Source: Verrucomicrobiales bacterium (GTDB lineage: Bacteria > Verrucomicrobiota > Verrucomicrobiia > Limisphaerales > J093). From it: a stretch of 64,000 nucleotides of DNA. Position numbers and translations under genes: made by a program. The notes beneath the pieces were generated by a model that saw only the letters and a program-made list of their open reading frames with translations, was not told the DNA's origin and did not search any database. This document shows, in pieces, positions 7,203 through 16,400 of the stretch. The first letter of the stretch is position 1. Every line of letters starts with the position of its first letter. The DNA is taken from contig JABTUJ010000002.1 of NCBI GenBank assembly GCA_015075445.1, positions 248,001 to 312,000 of the forward strand, written 5' to 3'.

Positions 7203-8717
7203 TCAAGGGCCGATGATCTGCCGCTGACCGGCGGCGAGGGCGCGCTGGGATCGACTGGGAGTCAGGCCCGGCACCCAGAAGTCCTGCCACTTGAGCCCGC
7301 ACTCGCGCACCATCTCGGTGCAGTACTCGAGGTTGCCCAGATCGTCCCGGCCGCCGTTGTTGGTGCCGAAGGTGAACCGCGCGCCCGCCGCCTTGGCCTC
7401 GCGCAAGAACGGGGCGGTGGGCAGGTGCAGGCGGGCGTTGATCTCGATGGCCACCTGGTTCCGCACGGCCGCGGCAATCACCCGCTGCCGACGCTCCGGA
7501 GTCCAAAGCCGGTTGTAGTCACCGGCCAACACCTCCGGCAGGTAGGTCGGATTGACCCAGATGTCGACCGGTTCCCGGTCGAGGATCGCGACTGTGCTGG
7601 CCACGAGTTGCTCCATGAAGGCCTCGGGTTCGCCTACCTCGACCTCCTCCCGGATCCACAGGCGCATTCGTTTGCCCGCCGGGTTGCGAATCGTCATCGC
7701 GTCCGTGAACACGTAGTCAAAGCGCGCCACGGCCGGGAGCGAGAACAGCTCGACCCATTCGCGTCCCTCGGCTTGCATGGCCGTGTACGTCAAAGGATGC
7801 CGCAGCTCGGCCAGGGCCTGATCGATGCCGGCGTCGTTCGTGATGGCGAAGCCCAGTCCGCAATTGACCGCGACCCCGGCATTGATGCCGGTGCGGTGGA
7901 ACCGCCGGATCACGTCGTCCAGGGTGAGCCCACCTTTGAGGTGGGTGTGCAGGTCGATGACCGGATAGTTGTTTTCATGGAGTCGTGCCAGCGCCGGCGA
8001 GATCCGGTAAGCGGCCGCGTTCAAGCCGGGGGGCGTGAGATCGTCGGGCAACACCCGCACCCGCAGGTTCCGGAACTGTACCCGGCTGCCGGGATCGTGG
8101 CACTGCAAGGCGAAGGTGCCCCCCGCTCGGTCCGGGTCTCCCGCACCGGACGTCGGAGCGGCCTCGACATAGTCGACGACCCACAGGTCGTTCACGCGCA
8201 CGGTAATGTGCGGCCCGCGGACTCTGATCCGGACCCAAAACCATTCCCGGTCCGGCACCACCTGCTTGTACACGTTGCGGACGCCGTAGAGGCTGCCGGT
8301 CTTCTTGTTCTCGCGGTAGCCGCCTTCGCCGGTCGCGGTGTTGTTGATCTGCACCTCGTAGCCTTGCTCCGGCCACCCTTCCTCCTGGTAGGCAGTGTGG
8401 AAGAAGATGCCCGAGTTGGCACCCGGCTCGGTCCGCACCTCGGCCTCGAATTCGAAGTTGCGGAACCGGGCGCCGGCAACAGGTCCCACGTAGAAAAGGT
8501 GGGCGCGCGGGCCGTCACACAGGATGGTGCCGTCCTGCACCCGCAACGCGCCGGGATGTTCACTGGTGCGCCAACCCGCCAACGACTGGCCGTCGAACAG
8601 CGGTTGCCAGGGCCCGCTGTTGCTGAAATCCCCACCGTGGGCCGTACCCATGGCGGCGAGGCACACCCCACCCAACAGCCAGGCAAGGTACGGGGAAGGC
8701 GATGACCGGAAACACAT
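7203..8717 (-). CDS. Secreted DUF1080 (3-keto-disaccharide hydrolase-like) domain fused to a PHP/amidohydrolase-like domain
   Basis: A 504-residue exported protein. The start is taken at 8717, giving signal peptide MCFRSSPSPYLAWLLGGV...AHG; an upstream in-frame ATG at 8753 would place extra basic residues before it. Residues ~35-235 form a DUF1080 concanavalin-like domain with typical signatures: WQPLFDGQSLAGWRT, NSGIFFHTAYQ, YEVQINNT, WFWVRIRVRG. Residues ~255-500 contain DLHTHLKGG at the first strand and EINARLHLPTAPFLREAKAAG near the end, as in metal-dependent TIM-barrel hydrolases of the PHP/amidohydrolase type. DUF1080 proteins act on 3-ketoglycosides or bind glycans. The combination in one chain is uncommon and suggests a periplasmic two-step glycoconjugate hydrolase; that is inference. 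It is monocistronic and convergent with the gene at 6456. Confidence 0.78.
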   Translation of the reverse strand: MCFRSSPSPYLAWLLGGVCLAAMGTAHGGDFSNSGPWQPLFDGQSLAGWRTSEHPGALRVQDGTILCDGPRAHLFYVGPVAGARFRNFEFEAEVRTEPGANSGIFFHTAYQEEGWPEQGYEVQINNTATGEGGYRENKKTGSLYGVRNVYKQVVPDREWFWVRIRVRGPHITVRVNDLWVVDYVEAAPTSGAGDPDRAGGTFALQCHDPGSRVQFRNLRVRVLPDDLTPPGLNAAAYRISPALARLHENNYPVIDLHTHLKGGLTLDDVIRRFHRTGINAGVAVNCGLGFAITNDAGIDQALAELRHPLTYTAMQAEGREWVELFSLPAVARFDYVFTDAMTIRNPAGKRMRLWIREEVEVGEPEAFMEQLVASTVAILDREPVDIWVNPTYLPEVLAGDYNRLWTPERRQRVIAAAVRNQVAIEINARLHLPTAPFLREAKAAGARFTFGTNNGGRDDLGNLEYCTEMVRECGLKWQDFWVPGLTPSRSQRALAAGQRQIIGP

Positions 8718-8771
8718 GGCGGCCAGCTTAGTGATCGGCTGTCTGCGGGTCAATCGACGCCTCCCGGGCAG

Positions 8772-8982
8772 AGCCTCCTCACGTCGGCTCCTACCACCCC
8801 GCCCCCCGTAGGAGTCGAGGTCACGAGACTCACCCCTACCACCCCGCCCCCCGTAGGAGTCGAGGTCACGAGACTCGCTCCCACCACCCCGCCCCGTAGG
8901 TCAGAGGTCGAGATACTACCCCGCCCCGCGGTCGGGTCACGACTCCTCCCACCCGCGTGGGTCGAGGTCAGGACTCACCTGC
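8772..8982. repeat. Cluster of GTAGGAGTC...GAGACTC direct repeats with decayed copies
   Basis: The 318-nt gap 8718-9035 has no gene. It starts with GCCTCCTCACGTCGGCTCCTAC (8772-8793 region), then two copies of a 24-nt unit, GTAGGAGTCGAGG...GAGACTC, at 8808-8831 and 8853-8876 (45-nt period, with CCACCCCGCCCC between). At least three more degraded copies run to about 8982. The units belong to the dispersed palindromic family also present at 26544-26660 and 32649-32776. The promoter of the propeller gene at 9036 must lie in or after this cluster, but no clear one is visible. Confidence 0.8.
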
Positions 8983-9035
8983 CCGCCCGGCGGTCAGCAC
9001 CGCACGGCCAGCGCGAACCGCTACCCCATCCCGCC

Positions 9036-10244
9036 ATGCTGAAGCCGTCCCTGACCCTGATGCTTTCGACCGCTGCGCTGCTGCTGCCTCTGGCGCAAGC
9101 CGACGACTGGCCCCGCTGGCGGGGACCGAACTTCGACGGCATATCCAAGGAGACCGGCTGGCTGACTCAGTGGCCCGCCGATGGGCCCAAGCGGGTCTGG
9201 CAGGCCGATGTCGGCATCGGCTACGCCTCCATGTCGGTAAGCGACGGGCGACTCTACGTGTTGGGCAACACGAAAGAGGTCGATACCCTCCATGCCCTGG
9301 ACGCGCGCACCGGCAAGGTGTTGTGGAAGCACTCCTACCCGTGCTCGTCGAAAGACCCCAACAACTACCCGGGTCCCCGTTGCACGCCGACCGTCGCCAA
9401 AGGCCGCGTCTACAGCGTCAGCCGCCACGGGCACCTCTTCTGCCTGGACGCCGCCACCGGCCGCGTCCTCTGGTCCAAGGAATTCCCGAAAGACTACGGT
9501 GCCGACACGCCCCGCTGGGGCTTCGCCGGTTCCCCGTTGGCCGAAGGGGACTGGCTCATCTGCGAAGTGGGCGGTGCCGGGAGTTCGGTGGTCGCGTTCG
9601 ACCTCGCCACGGGCAAAGAGGTCTGGCGGGCCGGCGACGACACCATCGGATACAGCTCGATTGTCCCGTTCGATCACGCCGGCCAACGTCGCCTTGCGGT
9701 GTTCAGCGGGGCCGGGATCGTCCTGCGCAACGCCCGGGACGGCGCCGAGTTCTCGCGGCACCCCTGGAAGACCAGCTACGACGTCAACGCGGCCACGCCG
9801 CTCATCGCAGACGGCAAGGTCTTCATTTCGTCCGGCTACAACAAGGGCGCGGCGCTGCTGGATTTCACGAAGGACCAGCCCGTCGTGGTGTGGCAGGGCC
9901 GCCAGATGCGCAATCACGTCGCGTCTTGTGTGCTCTGGCAGGGGCACCTGTACGGCTTCGACGAAGGCGAGTTCAAGTGCCTCGAGTGGGCCACCGGCAA
10001 GGAGAAGTGGGGCGAGCGACGTTACGGCAAGGGATCGCTCTTCGCCGCCGGCGACCATTTCATCGTCTACAGCGACAAGGGCTACGTGGCGGTCGTTCAG
10101 CCCTCGGCCACGGAATGCCGGGAGATTGCCGGTTTCCAAGTGCTGGGCGGGAAGGACACCTGGGCCGTGCCCGTGCTCGCCAACGGCTTCCTCTACTGTC
10201 GCAGTCAGCAGGACCTCGTGTGCCTGGATGTGCGCCAGCCCTGA
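9036..10244 (+). CDS. Secreted PQQ-type beta-propeller protein
   Basis: A 402-residue exported protein with signal peptide MLKPSLTLMLSTAALLLPLAQA. The mature chain starts DDWPRWRGPNFDG and carries repeated blade motifs of the PQQ/BamB-like propeller family: TLHALDARTGKVLWKHS, HLFCLDAATGRVLWSKE, VVAFDLATGKEVWRA, and FKCLEWATGKEKWGER. The WPRWRGP opening is frequent in planctomycete and verrucomicrobial outer-membrane or periplasmic propellers of unknown role. No dehydrogenase active-site residues or cytochrome motif are seen, so a binding or scaffold role is more likely than a quinoprotein enzyme. The DUF1080 lipoprotein gene follows after 12 nt and is probably in the same transcript. Confidence 0.85.
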   Translation: MLKPSLTLMLSTAALLLPLAQADDWPRWRGPNFDGISKETGWLTQWPADGPKRVWQADVGIGYASMSVSDGRLYVLGNTKEVDTLHALDARTGKVLWKHSYPCSSKDPNNYPGPRCTPTVAKGRVYSVSRHGHLFCLDAATGRVLWSKEFPKDYGADTPRWGFAGSPLAEGDWLICEVGGAGSSVVAFDLATGKEVWRAGDDTIGYSSIVPFDHAGQRRLAVFSGAGIVLRNARDGAEFSRHPWKTSYDVNAATPLIADGKVFISSGYNKGAALLDFTKDQPVVVWQGRQMRNHVASCVLWQGHLYGFDEGEFKCLEWATGKEKWGERRYGKGSLFAAGDHFIVYSDKGYVAVVQPSATECREIAGFQVLGGKDTWAVPVLANGFLYCRSQQDLVCLDVRQP

Positions 10245-10256
10245 ACCGCTTCCTCC

Positions 10257-11021
10257 ATGCAAACACCGCTCACCATCCCCGCCCCCGACCCTTCGTCCCC
10301 GATCCGCCGCGGCGCGCGCCAGTCGCGTCCGTTCCTCCCCGGCGGCCTGCTGCTCGGTCTGCTCCTCGCCGGCGCTGCCGGTTGCCGCAGCACCCGGCCG
10401 GCGCCGGAGGTTGAAACGCTGTTCCCCATGGACGGTCCGCCGCACGGGTGGGTCGTTCGGGCGTGGAATGATGTCAGCCAACCGGCCGAGGGCTCTCCGC
10501 AGTGGACGGTGAAAAACCGCATCCTGACCGGGGGAGAACCGCGGGGCAGTTGGCTCATGAGCGAGCGGACGTACGGCGACTTCATCCTCGAGTTCGAGTT
10601 CAAGCTGGGCGAACGCGGCAACAGCGGCCTGGCCTTGCGCGCACCCCTGCGGGGCGACCCCGCCTTTGACGGCCTCGAACTGCAGATGGCGGATCTGCGG
10701 TACAACCCCGAGGCGAAGCCGGACGAATTGACCGGCAGCCTCTACCGCGCCGTGGCGCCCCGCGAGCAGGTCTACAAGCCCACCGAGTGGAACAAGTACG
10801 AGATCGCCTGCCAGGGGCCCGAGCTGAAGGTCGTGCTCAACGGCACCCTCATCCTCGACGTCAACCTCAACCACGAAACCCAGCGCCCGAAACGCCACGA
10901 CGGCACCGAGGCCCCCGCCCTGAAAGACCGGCCCCGCCGCGGCCACATCGGGTTCCAGGAATTGAGTCGCGACGGCAGTCACGTCGAGATCCGCAACGTC
11001 CGCCTCCAGGCCCTCGACTGA
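10257..11021 (+). CDS. DUF1080 (3-keto-disaccharide hydrolase-like) lipoprotein
   Basis: A 254-residue protein with an unusually long basic N-region, then a hydrophobic stretch ending in a lipobox, LLAGAAGC, with the lipid-modified Cys at position 43. The remainder is a single DUF1080 jelly-roll domain: WTVKNRILTGGEPRGSWLMSERTYGDFILEFEFKLGERGNSGLALRAP, later a YEIACQGPELKVVLNG strand pair, and the closing HIGFQELSRDGSHVEIRNVRL. Members of this family hydrolyse 3-ketoglycosides or serve as carbohydrate-binding modules. It is likely anchored to a membrane facing the periplasm. It follows the propeller gene by 12 nt, suggesting the two work together on exported glycans. Confidence 0.85.
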   Translation: MQTPLTIPAPDPSSPIRRGARQSRPFLPGGLLLGLLLAGAAGCRSTRPAPEVETLFPMDGPPHGWVVRAWNDVSQPAEGSPQWTVKNRILTGGEPRGSWLMSERTYGDFILEFEFKLGERGNSGLALRAPLRGDPAFDGLELQMADLRYNPEAKPDELTGSLYRAVAPREQVYKPTEWNKYEIACQGPELKVVLNGTLILDVNLNHETQRPKRHDGTEAPALKDRPRRGHIGFQELSRDGSHVEIRNVRLQALD

Positions 11022-11076
11022 TGGTGCCCGTTTTGCCGGGAAGCCGCCTGTTCCTGCCGGACCTGCCCAGCAGCCA

Positions 11077-11191
11077 TGCACCTGAAAGCGCCGGTAAACC
11101 GGACGCACTCCAGACACTTCGCGCGGAGCGGACGGGCTTCGCCAATCGCAAAGCGTATGGAGTGCGGGGGTTCACCCCCGCTTTTCGTGCA
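11077..11191. repeat. MITE-like palindromic repeat, second copy
   Basis: A 115-bp element lies in the 254-nt gap before aguA. It begins TGCACCTGAAAGCG and ends CGCTTTTCGTGCA, and has the same internal pair as the copy at 29230-29335: GCACTCCA at 11105-11112 and TGGAGTGC at 11158-11165. It also has the local hairpin GGGGGTTCACCCCC near 11166-11179. The centre differs strongly from the 29230 copy, so the ends and internal arms are the conserved parts. Confidence 0.75.
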
Positions 11192-11275
11192 CGGCTCATG
11201 GGAAACGGCGGCCGACGCCACAAGGGACGGGGCGTCCGGTCGTCCCACGGCCCGCCTGCCTGACGTCCTTTGATC

Positions 11276-12370
11276 ATGACAACCGACCGCTCTGCCTCTC
11301 CGAAGCCGACTCCCGCCGCCCTGGGCTACGCCCTGCCCGCCGAGTGGGAGAAGCACGAAGCCACGTGGCTCGCCTGGCCCCACAACGAAACCGACTGGCC
11401 GGGCAAGCTCGACACCATCCGGTGGGTCTACGGCGAGATGGTCCGCAAGATCGCACCCGGCGAACGCGTCCGCTTGCTCGTCAACCGCCGCGCTGACGCC
11501 GACCTCGCGCGCCGGTATCTGGCGCGCGCCGGGGCGGAGGTCGGTCGGGTCGAGTTCGTCGTCCACCCCACGAATCGCGGTTGGACGCGCGACAGCGGAC
11601 CGTTGTTTGTGCGGCGGGGCAGGGGACGCCGGGCCGAGACGGCCATTGTGCAGTTCCATTTCAACGCCTGGGCCAAGTACGACGACTGGCAGAAGGACCG
11701 GCGCGTGCCCGAGACGGCGGCCCGGTTGCTCGGGAAGCCGCTGTTTCGCGCCGAACATGCCGGCCGGCCGTTTGTGCTGGAAGGAGGCGGCATCGATGTC
11801 AATGGTCGCGGCACCCTCCTCACCACCGAGGAGTGTTACCTCGACCCGAAGGTGCAGGTTCGCAACCCGGGCCTTGGGCGCCGCGAGATCGAGGAGACGC
11901 TCGCGCAGTTCCTGGGCGTGACCAATGTCTTCTGGCTCGTCGCGGGCCCGGTGGGGGATGATACACACGGCCACGTCGACGACATCTGCCGGTTCGTCAA
12001 TCCCCGCACCGTCGTGCTGATTCAGGAGAAAAACCGGCGCGACATCAACTACCGTCCGCTGGCGGAGAACTGGGAGAGGATTCAGGACCTGCGGCTCGAG
12101 GACGGCTCGAAGCCCGAGGTGATCCCGTTACCCATGCCGTCGCCGCTCTTCTTCGACGGGGAGCGGTTGCCGGCGAGCTACGCGAACTTCTACATCGCCA
12201 ACGACGCGGTGATCGTGCCCACGTTCAACGATCCGCAGGACCGGTTCGCGCTCGGCATCCTGGGGGACCTGTTCACGGACCGCCCCGTCGTGGGAATCCA
12301 CGCCGTCGATCTGGTGCTGGGCTTCGGCTCGCTCCACTGCCTCACCCAGCAGCAGCCGGCGGGGGCCTAA
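11276..12370 (+). CDS. aguA: Agmatine deiminase family protein
   Basis: A 364-residue cytosolic enzyme of the guanidino-modifying (pentein) superfamily that converts agmatine to N-carbamoylputrescine and ammonia, a step in putrescine synthesis from arginine. It carries the expected motifs: LPAEWEKHEATWLAWPHNETDWPGK near the N-terminus, NRGWTRDSGP, LEGGGIDVNGRGTLLTTEECYL, GDDTHGHVDDICRF, and the catalytic cysteine Cys355 in GSLHCLTQQQP. The ATG at 11276 is chosen over TTG 11270 two codons upstream. The nearby gene at 29385 encodes a spermidine synthase-like protein, but it is far away and probably unrelated. The ORF-less intron begins 13 nt after the stop codon. Confidence 0.93.
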   Translation: MTTDRSASPKPTPAALGYALPAEWEKHEATWLAWPHNETDWPGKLDTIRWVYGEMVRKIAPGERVRLLVNRRADADLARRYLARAGAEVGRVEFVVHPTNRGWTRDSGPLFVRRGRGRRAETAIVQFHFNAWAKYDDWQKDRRVPETAARLLGKPLFRAEHAGRPFVLEGGGIDVNGRGTLLTTEECYLDPKVQVRNPGLGRREIEETLAQFLGVTNVFWLVAGPVGDDTHGHVDDICRFVNPRTVVLIQEKNRRDINYRPLAENWERIQDLRLEDGSKPEVIPLPMPSPLFFDGERLPASYANFYIANDAVIVPTFNDPQDRFALGILGDLFTDRPVVGIHAVDLVLGFGSLHCLTQQQPAGA

Positions 12371-12383
12371 CGGCCCCGTGCTC

Positions 12384-13109
12384 GTGCGCCTGAGAGCGCA
12401 CTGGAACAGCAGGGTGCAAGTCCCTGACCTGGCCGACACTGTAGGGCCAGTAACTGAAAGTAACTGCATCGGGGCGAGAACCCCGGGTGGAGAGCAACTG
12501 GAAGTGAACCACCAGTCCGTAACAACGTCTGTCCGTAAGGGCGGGCAGTGTGAACTCGATTCGGTCGGCGGTTCTGGCGAGCCGGCGAGTGCGGGGCGAA
12601 GCCCGAACGAAATAGAGCGGTCAGCGTTGAGGGAGTGGAGCGCGTCTGATCGAGGGCCGTCGATGGTTGGAGACAGAATGGTGGGAAGTTCTGGTGACGT
12701 GAATCAGGGAACCACGGCCGGTGGCGAGAACGGAACCGGTCGGGGTCAGAGCCCCCGTAGTAGCGCGGAAGCGAGTAATGATCGTGGAGCGAAGGGGGGT
12801 AGGAACGTGGTGTTGGGAGCGAGACGAGTGCCATCCCACAAGGGTCCGGGTAGTGCCGCAAGGCTGTTCGCTCGGATGCGCCGGAACACCGGGCTTGGCA
12901 TCGGATCCCCACCCGACAGTGGACCGTCCTGCGCGAGCGGGATGAGCGGGGCGCAAGCCTGCGCGGCTGGCTGGAGTCATTCTGACGCCTTGACCTCCAC
13001 GCCTGGCCACCTCCATCGGCAGCCACGGACTGGAAAGCCGGATGCGGGAGATCCGCCTGTCCGGTTTGGGAGGGAGGGGGAGTGTTCAATCCGCTCCTCC
13101 TACCCTCAT
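12384..13109 (+). mobile_element. ORF-less group II intron related to the intron at 294-2250
   Basis: A 726-nt element begins GTGCGCCTGAGAGCGC and follows intron 1 closely through domain I: matching GTGAACCACC...GTCCGTAACAA, GGCGAGCC...GCGAGTGC and CCGTAGTAGCG blocks. Domain V is at 13035-13067 (AAGCCGGA pairing TCCGGTTT, AGC triad kept), and domain VI ends CTACCCTCAT at 13109. Relative to intron 1, domain V shows paired (compensatory) changes, so the RNA is probably still functional. Candidate EBS1 GAGTGC (12587-12592) is the same as in intron 1 and pairs with the 5' exon end GTGCTC (12378-12383) through four Watson-Crick and two G-U pairs. There is no reverse transcriptase; it may be moved in trans by the protein at 820. 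The 3' boundary has no empty-site copy here and is inferred. Confidence 0.88.
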
Positions 13110-13450
13110 CGGGCCGCGGACCCGGGCAACCTCCGCCACGATTGAACCTGGACCTCGCTGCGGCGGGCGGCCCGCTCCAGCGAGGCGGGCCTCGCCCGCC
13201 CCACCGCTCGCCCCCCCGACCAGCCTCCCCTCGACGGCTGCAGCCCGCGCCTGCCCGACGAAATGGCTCACGCGGTTTCCGGAAGAAGCGGTCGGGCGCC
13301 TTATGGGGTAAACACCCCATCGCGCCCGCGCGGCATCGGCATAGAGTACGACGAAACGACACTCGCATGCAGCGTGGAAAGTCCATCCGCACAGACGAAA
13401 GCAGGCGCGCACTGCGGACCGCCGCCAACCCAACCAGCCCTCAGAAAGCC
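13110..13450 (+). promoter_or_regulatory. Gene-free leader with a perfect 7-bp dyad upstream of the giant repeat protein
   Basis: This 341-nt stretch between the ORF-less intron and the giant gene is very GC-rich and has no convincing gene. At 13303-13320 lies a perfect dyad, ATGGGGT-AAAC-ACCCCAT, about 130 nt upstream of the chosen start. It could be an operator or a small RNA hairpin; there is no T-tract, so it is unlikely to be a terminator. In-frame upstream starts for the downstream gene exist at 13367 and 13082. Confidence 0.45.
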
Positions 13451-16400
13451 ATGAATCCTTCAGTCCAACCTCCCGAGCCGAAGAGTCTCGTTCAATCGCC
13501 GGGTCGTTCGTCGTGGAGCGAACCGGCCTTTTCCGCCGCACCGCGCCCGACCGGTTCGTCGGTTTGGGTGGCTGGTTTCCTGGCCCTGCTGCTGTGGCTG
13601 TTGCACAGCATGCCGGCGGCCCGCGCCCAGGGTGTTCCGCCGGGCTGCACGGGCAGCGCCATTGGCATCAGTCTCTTCACCTCCGCCCCGGACGTTCACG
13701 TCGGCGACACGCTGCTCTACAGTGCCAGCGTCTTCAACGGGCTCCCCGGGAACCCGACGTCGTGCGATGCGTCCGACATTGTCGCCTGGATCACGACGCC
13801 CGACGGGGTCGTGCATCCCCTCACGCTGAGGAGGACCTATCTGACTCACCTCGAGTCCGATTTCTACACCACCGTCGTCAGCTATGTGGCGCGCGCTCAA
13901 GATATCCGGCCGGATGGCACGCTGCGTGCCACGGCGGAGGTTACCGCCACCATCTACCAGAACGATGTCCCCAGTTCCGGCGGCGCCAACCAGGGGGTGA
14001 ACACGCAGGTGAGTCAGCCCTGCATCAAGCTGGCCGTGGCCTGCGTGGCCGGCGTCGGCGAGAACGGCACGATCACGTTCACCGGCACCGTCACCAACTG
14101 CGGCAACACCGCCTTGATCGGCGTGACCATCACGAACTTCGTCAATGGCGGGCAGTTCCCCGTGGCGTTCATCACCAACCTCGCGCGCGGCCAGGTGGCG
14201 TCGTTCGACGGAGCCTGGGTGCCGCTGAATCCGTGCCTTCCCAGCACGGCCACGCTGGTGGCCCAGGGCACCGACCAGTTCACCGCCTCCCCCCGGACCG
14301 TGAGCAGTTCCGCCGACACCACGTGCCAGAACACGCTGAACCCGGGGATCGACGTGACCATGGTCTGCCCTCCCCAGCCAGTCGCGCCCGGTCAGTTGCT
14401 GACCTTCTCCGGCCGCGTCAGCAACACGGGCAACGTGACGCTGACGAACGTCGTGGTGGTCAACAATCGACCGGCGCCGAACACGGCCGTCTTCACGCGC
14501 GCCAGCCTGGCCCCCGGCGAGGGGGCGGACTTCACCGGCAGCTACCTTGCGCCCGCCGAGTGCTCCGTGACGAGCACCCTGACCGCCACCGCCGCCAGCC
14601 GCTGCGGCGTCGAGGTCAGCAGCGTGGCCAGTGCCACCTGCCCCATCCTGACCACGCCCCAGATTGAGGTCACGGCGGCCTGTCCGACCGCCCCGGCAAC
14701 GCCCGGGGGCGCGCTCGTCTATACCGGGACGGTGCGCAACGTCGGCGACACCGTCCTGAACGACGTCGTCGTGGTCAGCGATCGCCCGGCACCCAACACC
14801 ACCGTGTTCACGGTCGCTTCGTTGGCCCCGGGCGCGTCCGCCAACTTCACCAGCAACGTGACCGCTCCGGCCACCGGCTGCTCCCTCACCACCACCTTCA
14901 CCGCCCGAGGCCGGGACACCTGCAACACGACCGTCGTCACGGACACGGCTCCCACCACCTGCCCGATCACCACCGCCCCGGCCGTTGTGGTCACGTTGAC
15001 CTGCCCGGCCACGCCGGCCGCCGCCGGCGGCGTCATCACCTACACGGGGACAGTCAGGAATTCCGGCAACGTCACGCTGAATGACGTGACCGTCGTCAAC
15101 AGCCAGGCCGAGCCCACCACGGTCCTCACCGTGCCGAGCCTGGCCGTCGGCGCATCGGCCAACTTCACCGCGAGCTTCACCGCTCCCGCCGATGCGTGCT
15201 CGGTCACCAGCACCGTGACCGCGAACGGCAGCGATGCGTGCACGGGAACGGCGGTCAGCAACTCCGCGTCCGCCACCTGCACGCTGGTGACAACTCCCCG
15301 CATCACGGTCACCCAGAACTGCCCGCCGAATCCCTCCGGCCTGGGCGGTGTCCTCACTTACAGCGGCGTCGTCAGCAACACCGGCAACGTCACGCTCACC
15401 AACGTGGTGGTGACCAACGACCGCACCGGCGGGACGCCCGTGTTCACGGTTGCCACGCTGGCCCCGGGCGCGTCGGCCAACTTCACCGGCAGTTACCCGG
15501 TGCCCGCCGACAGCGCTTGCGCGATCACGTCCACCCTCACCGCGAATGCGCGGGACCGCTGCACCGGCACGGCAGTCACGGCCAGCGCGACGGCCACCTG
15601 CCCGGTGCTGGGCGCCCCCAACATCGACGTCACGCTGGCCTGCCCCAGCACCCCGACGTCGCTGGGCGGGCTGTTGACCTTCAGCGGCACCGTCCGTAAT
15701 GCCGGCAATGTCACGGTGACCAACGTGGTCGTGCGGCGCGTCGCCCCCGCTCCCAACGCCGTCGTCTTCACCGCCGCCAGCCTGGCCCCCGGCGCGTCGG
15801 CCAATTTCACCGGCAGCTACAACGTTCCCGACACCGACACCTGTTCGACCCTCACCTCCGTCCGCGCCACCGCCAATGATCAATGTGCCGGCGTCGAGGT
15901 CGTCGCCAGCGCCAGCATCGAGTGTCCCCTGGTCACCGCGGCGGGCCTGGTCGTGACGCAGATCTGCCCGCCCAATCCCGGCGCTCCTGGAAGCCTGGTC
16001 GTCTTCGAGGGCAACGTCCGCAACACCGGGAACGTTACGCTGACGAACATCACCGTGGTGCGGAGCCAGCCGGCTCCCGGCGCGGTTGTGTTCACGCTGG
16101 CGTCACTCGCGCCGGGCGCCACGGCGGGCTTCAGCGGCAGTCTGACGGCTCCGCTGGACGCCTGTTCGGTGACCTCGGCCTTGACCGCCACCGGCCAGAA
16201 CCAGTGCAACGGGAGCGCCGTCACCAACCTCGTGACGACCACGTGTCCGTTGGTGACCAGCCCGCAAATCCATGTGACCAAGGCTTGCCCGGCCACGCCG
16301 GTGGCCGAAGGCGCCCTGCTGGTGTTCACCGGCACGGTCACCAACACGGGCAATATCACGCTCACCAATGTGTTCGTCGTCAACGACCGCCCCGCCGCCA

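Noticed and set aside
12600..13020. Possible remnant of a reverse transcriptase gene in the ORF-less intron
   Set aside because: A few words resemble the end of the RT gene, but no frame gives RT motifs; the similarity can be explained by GC-rich RNA structure.
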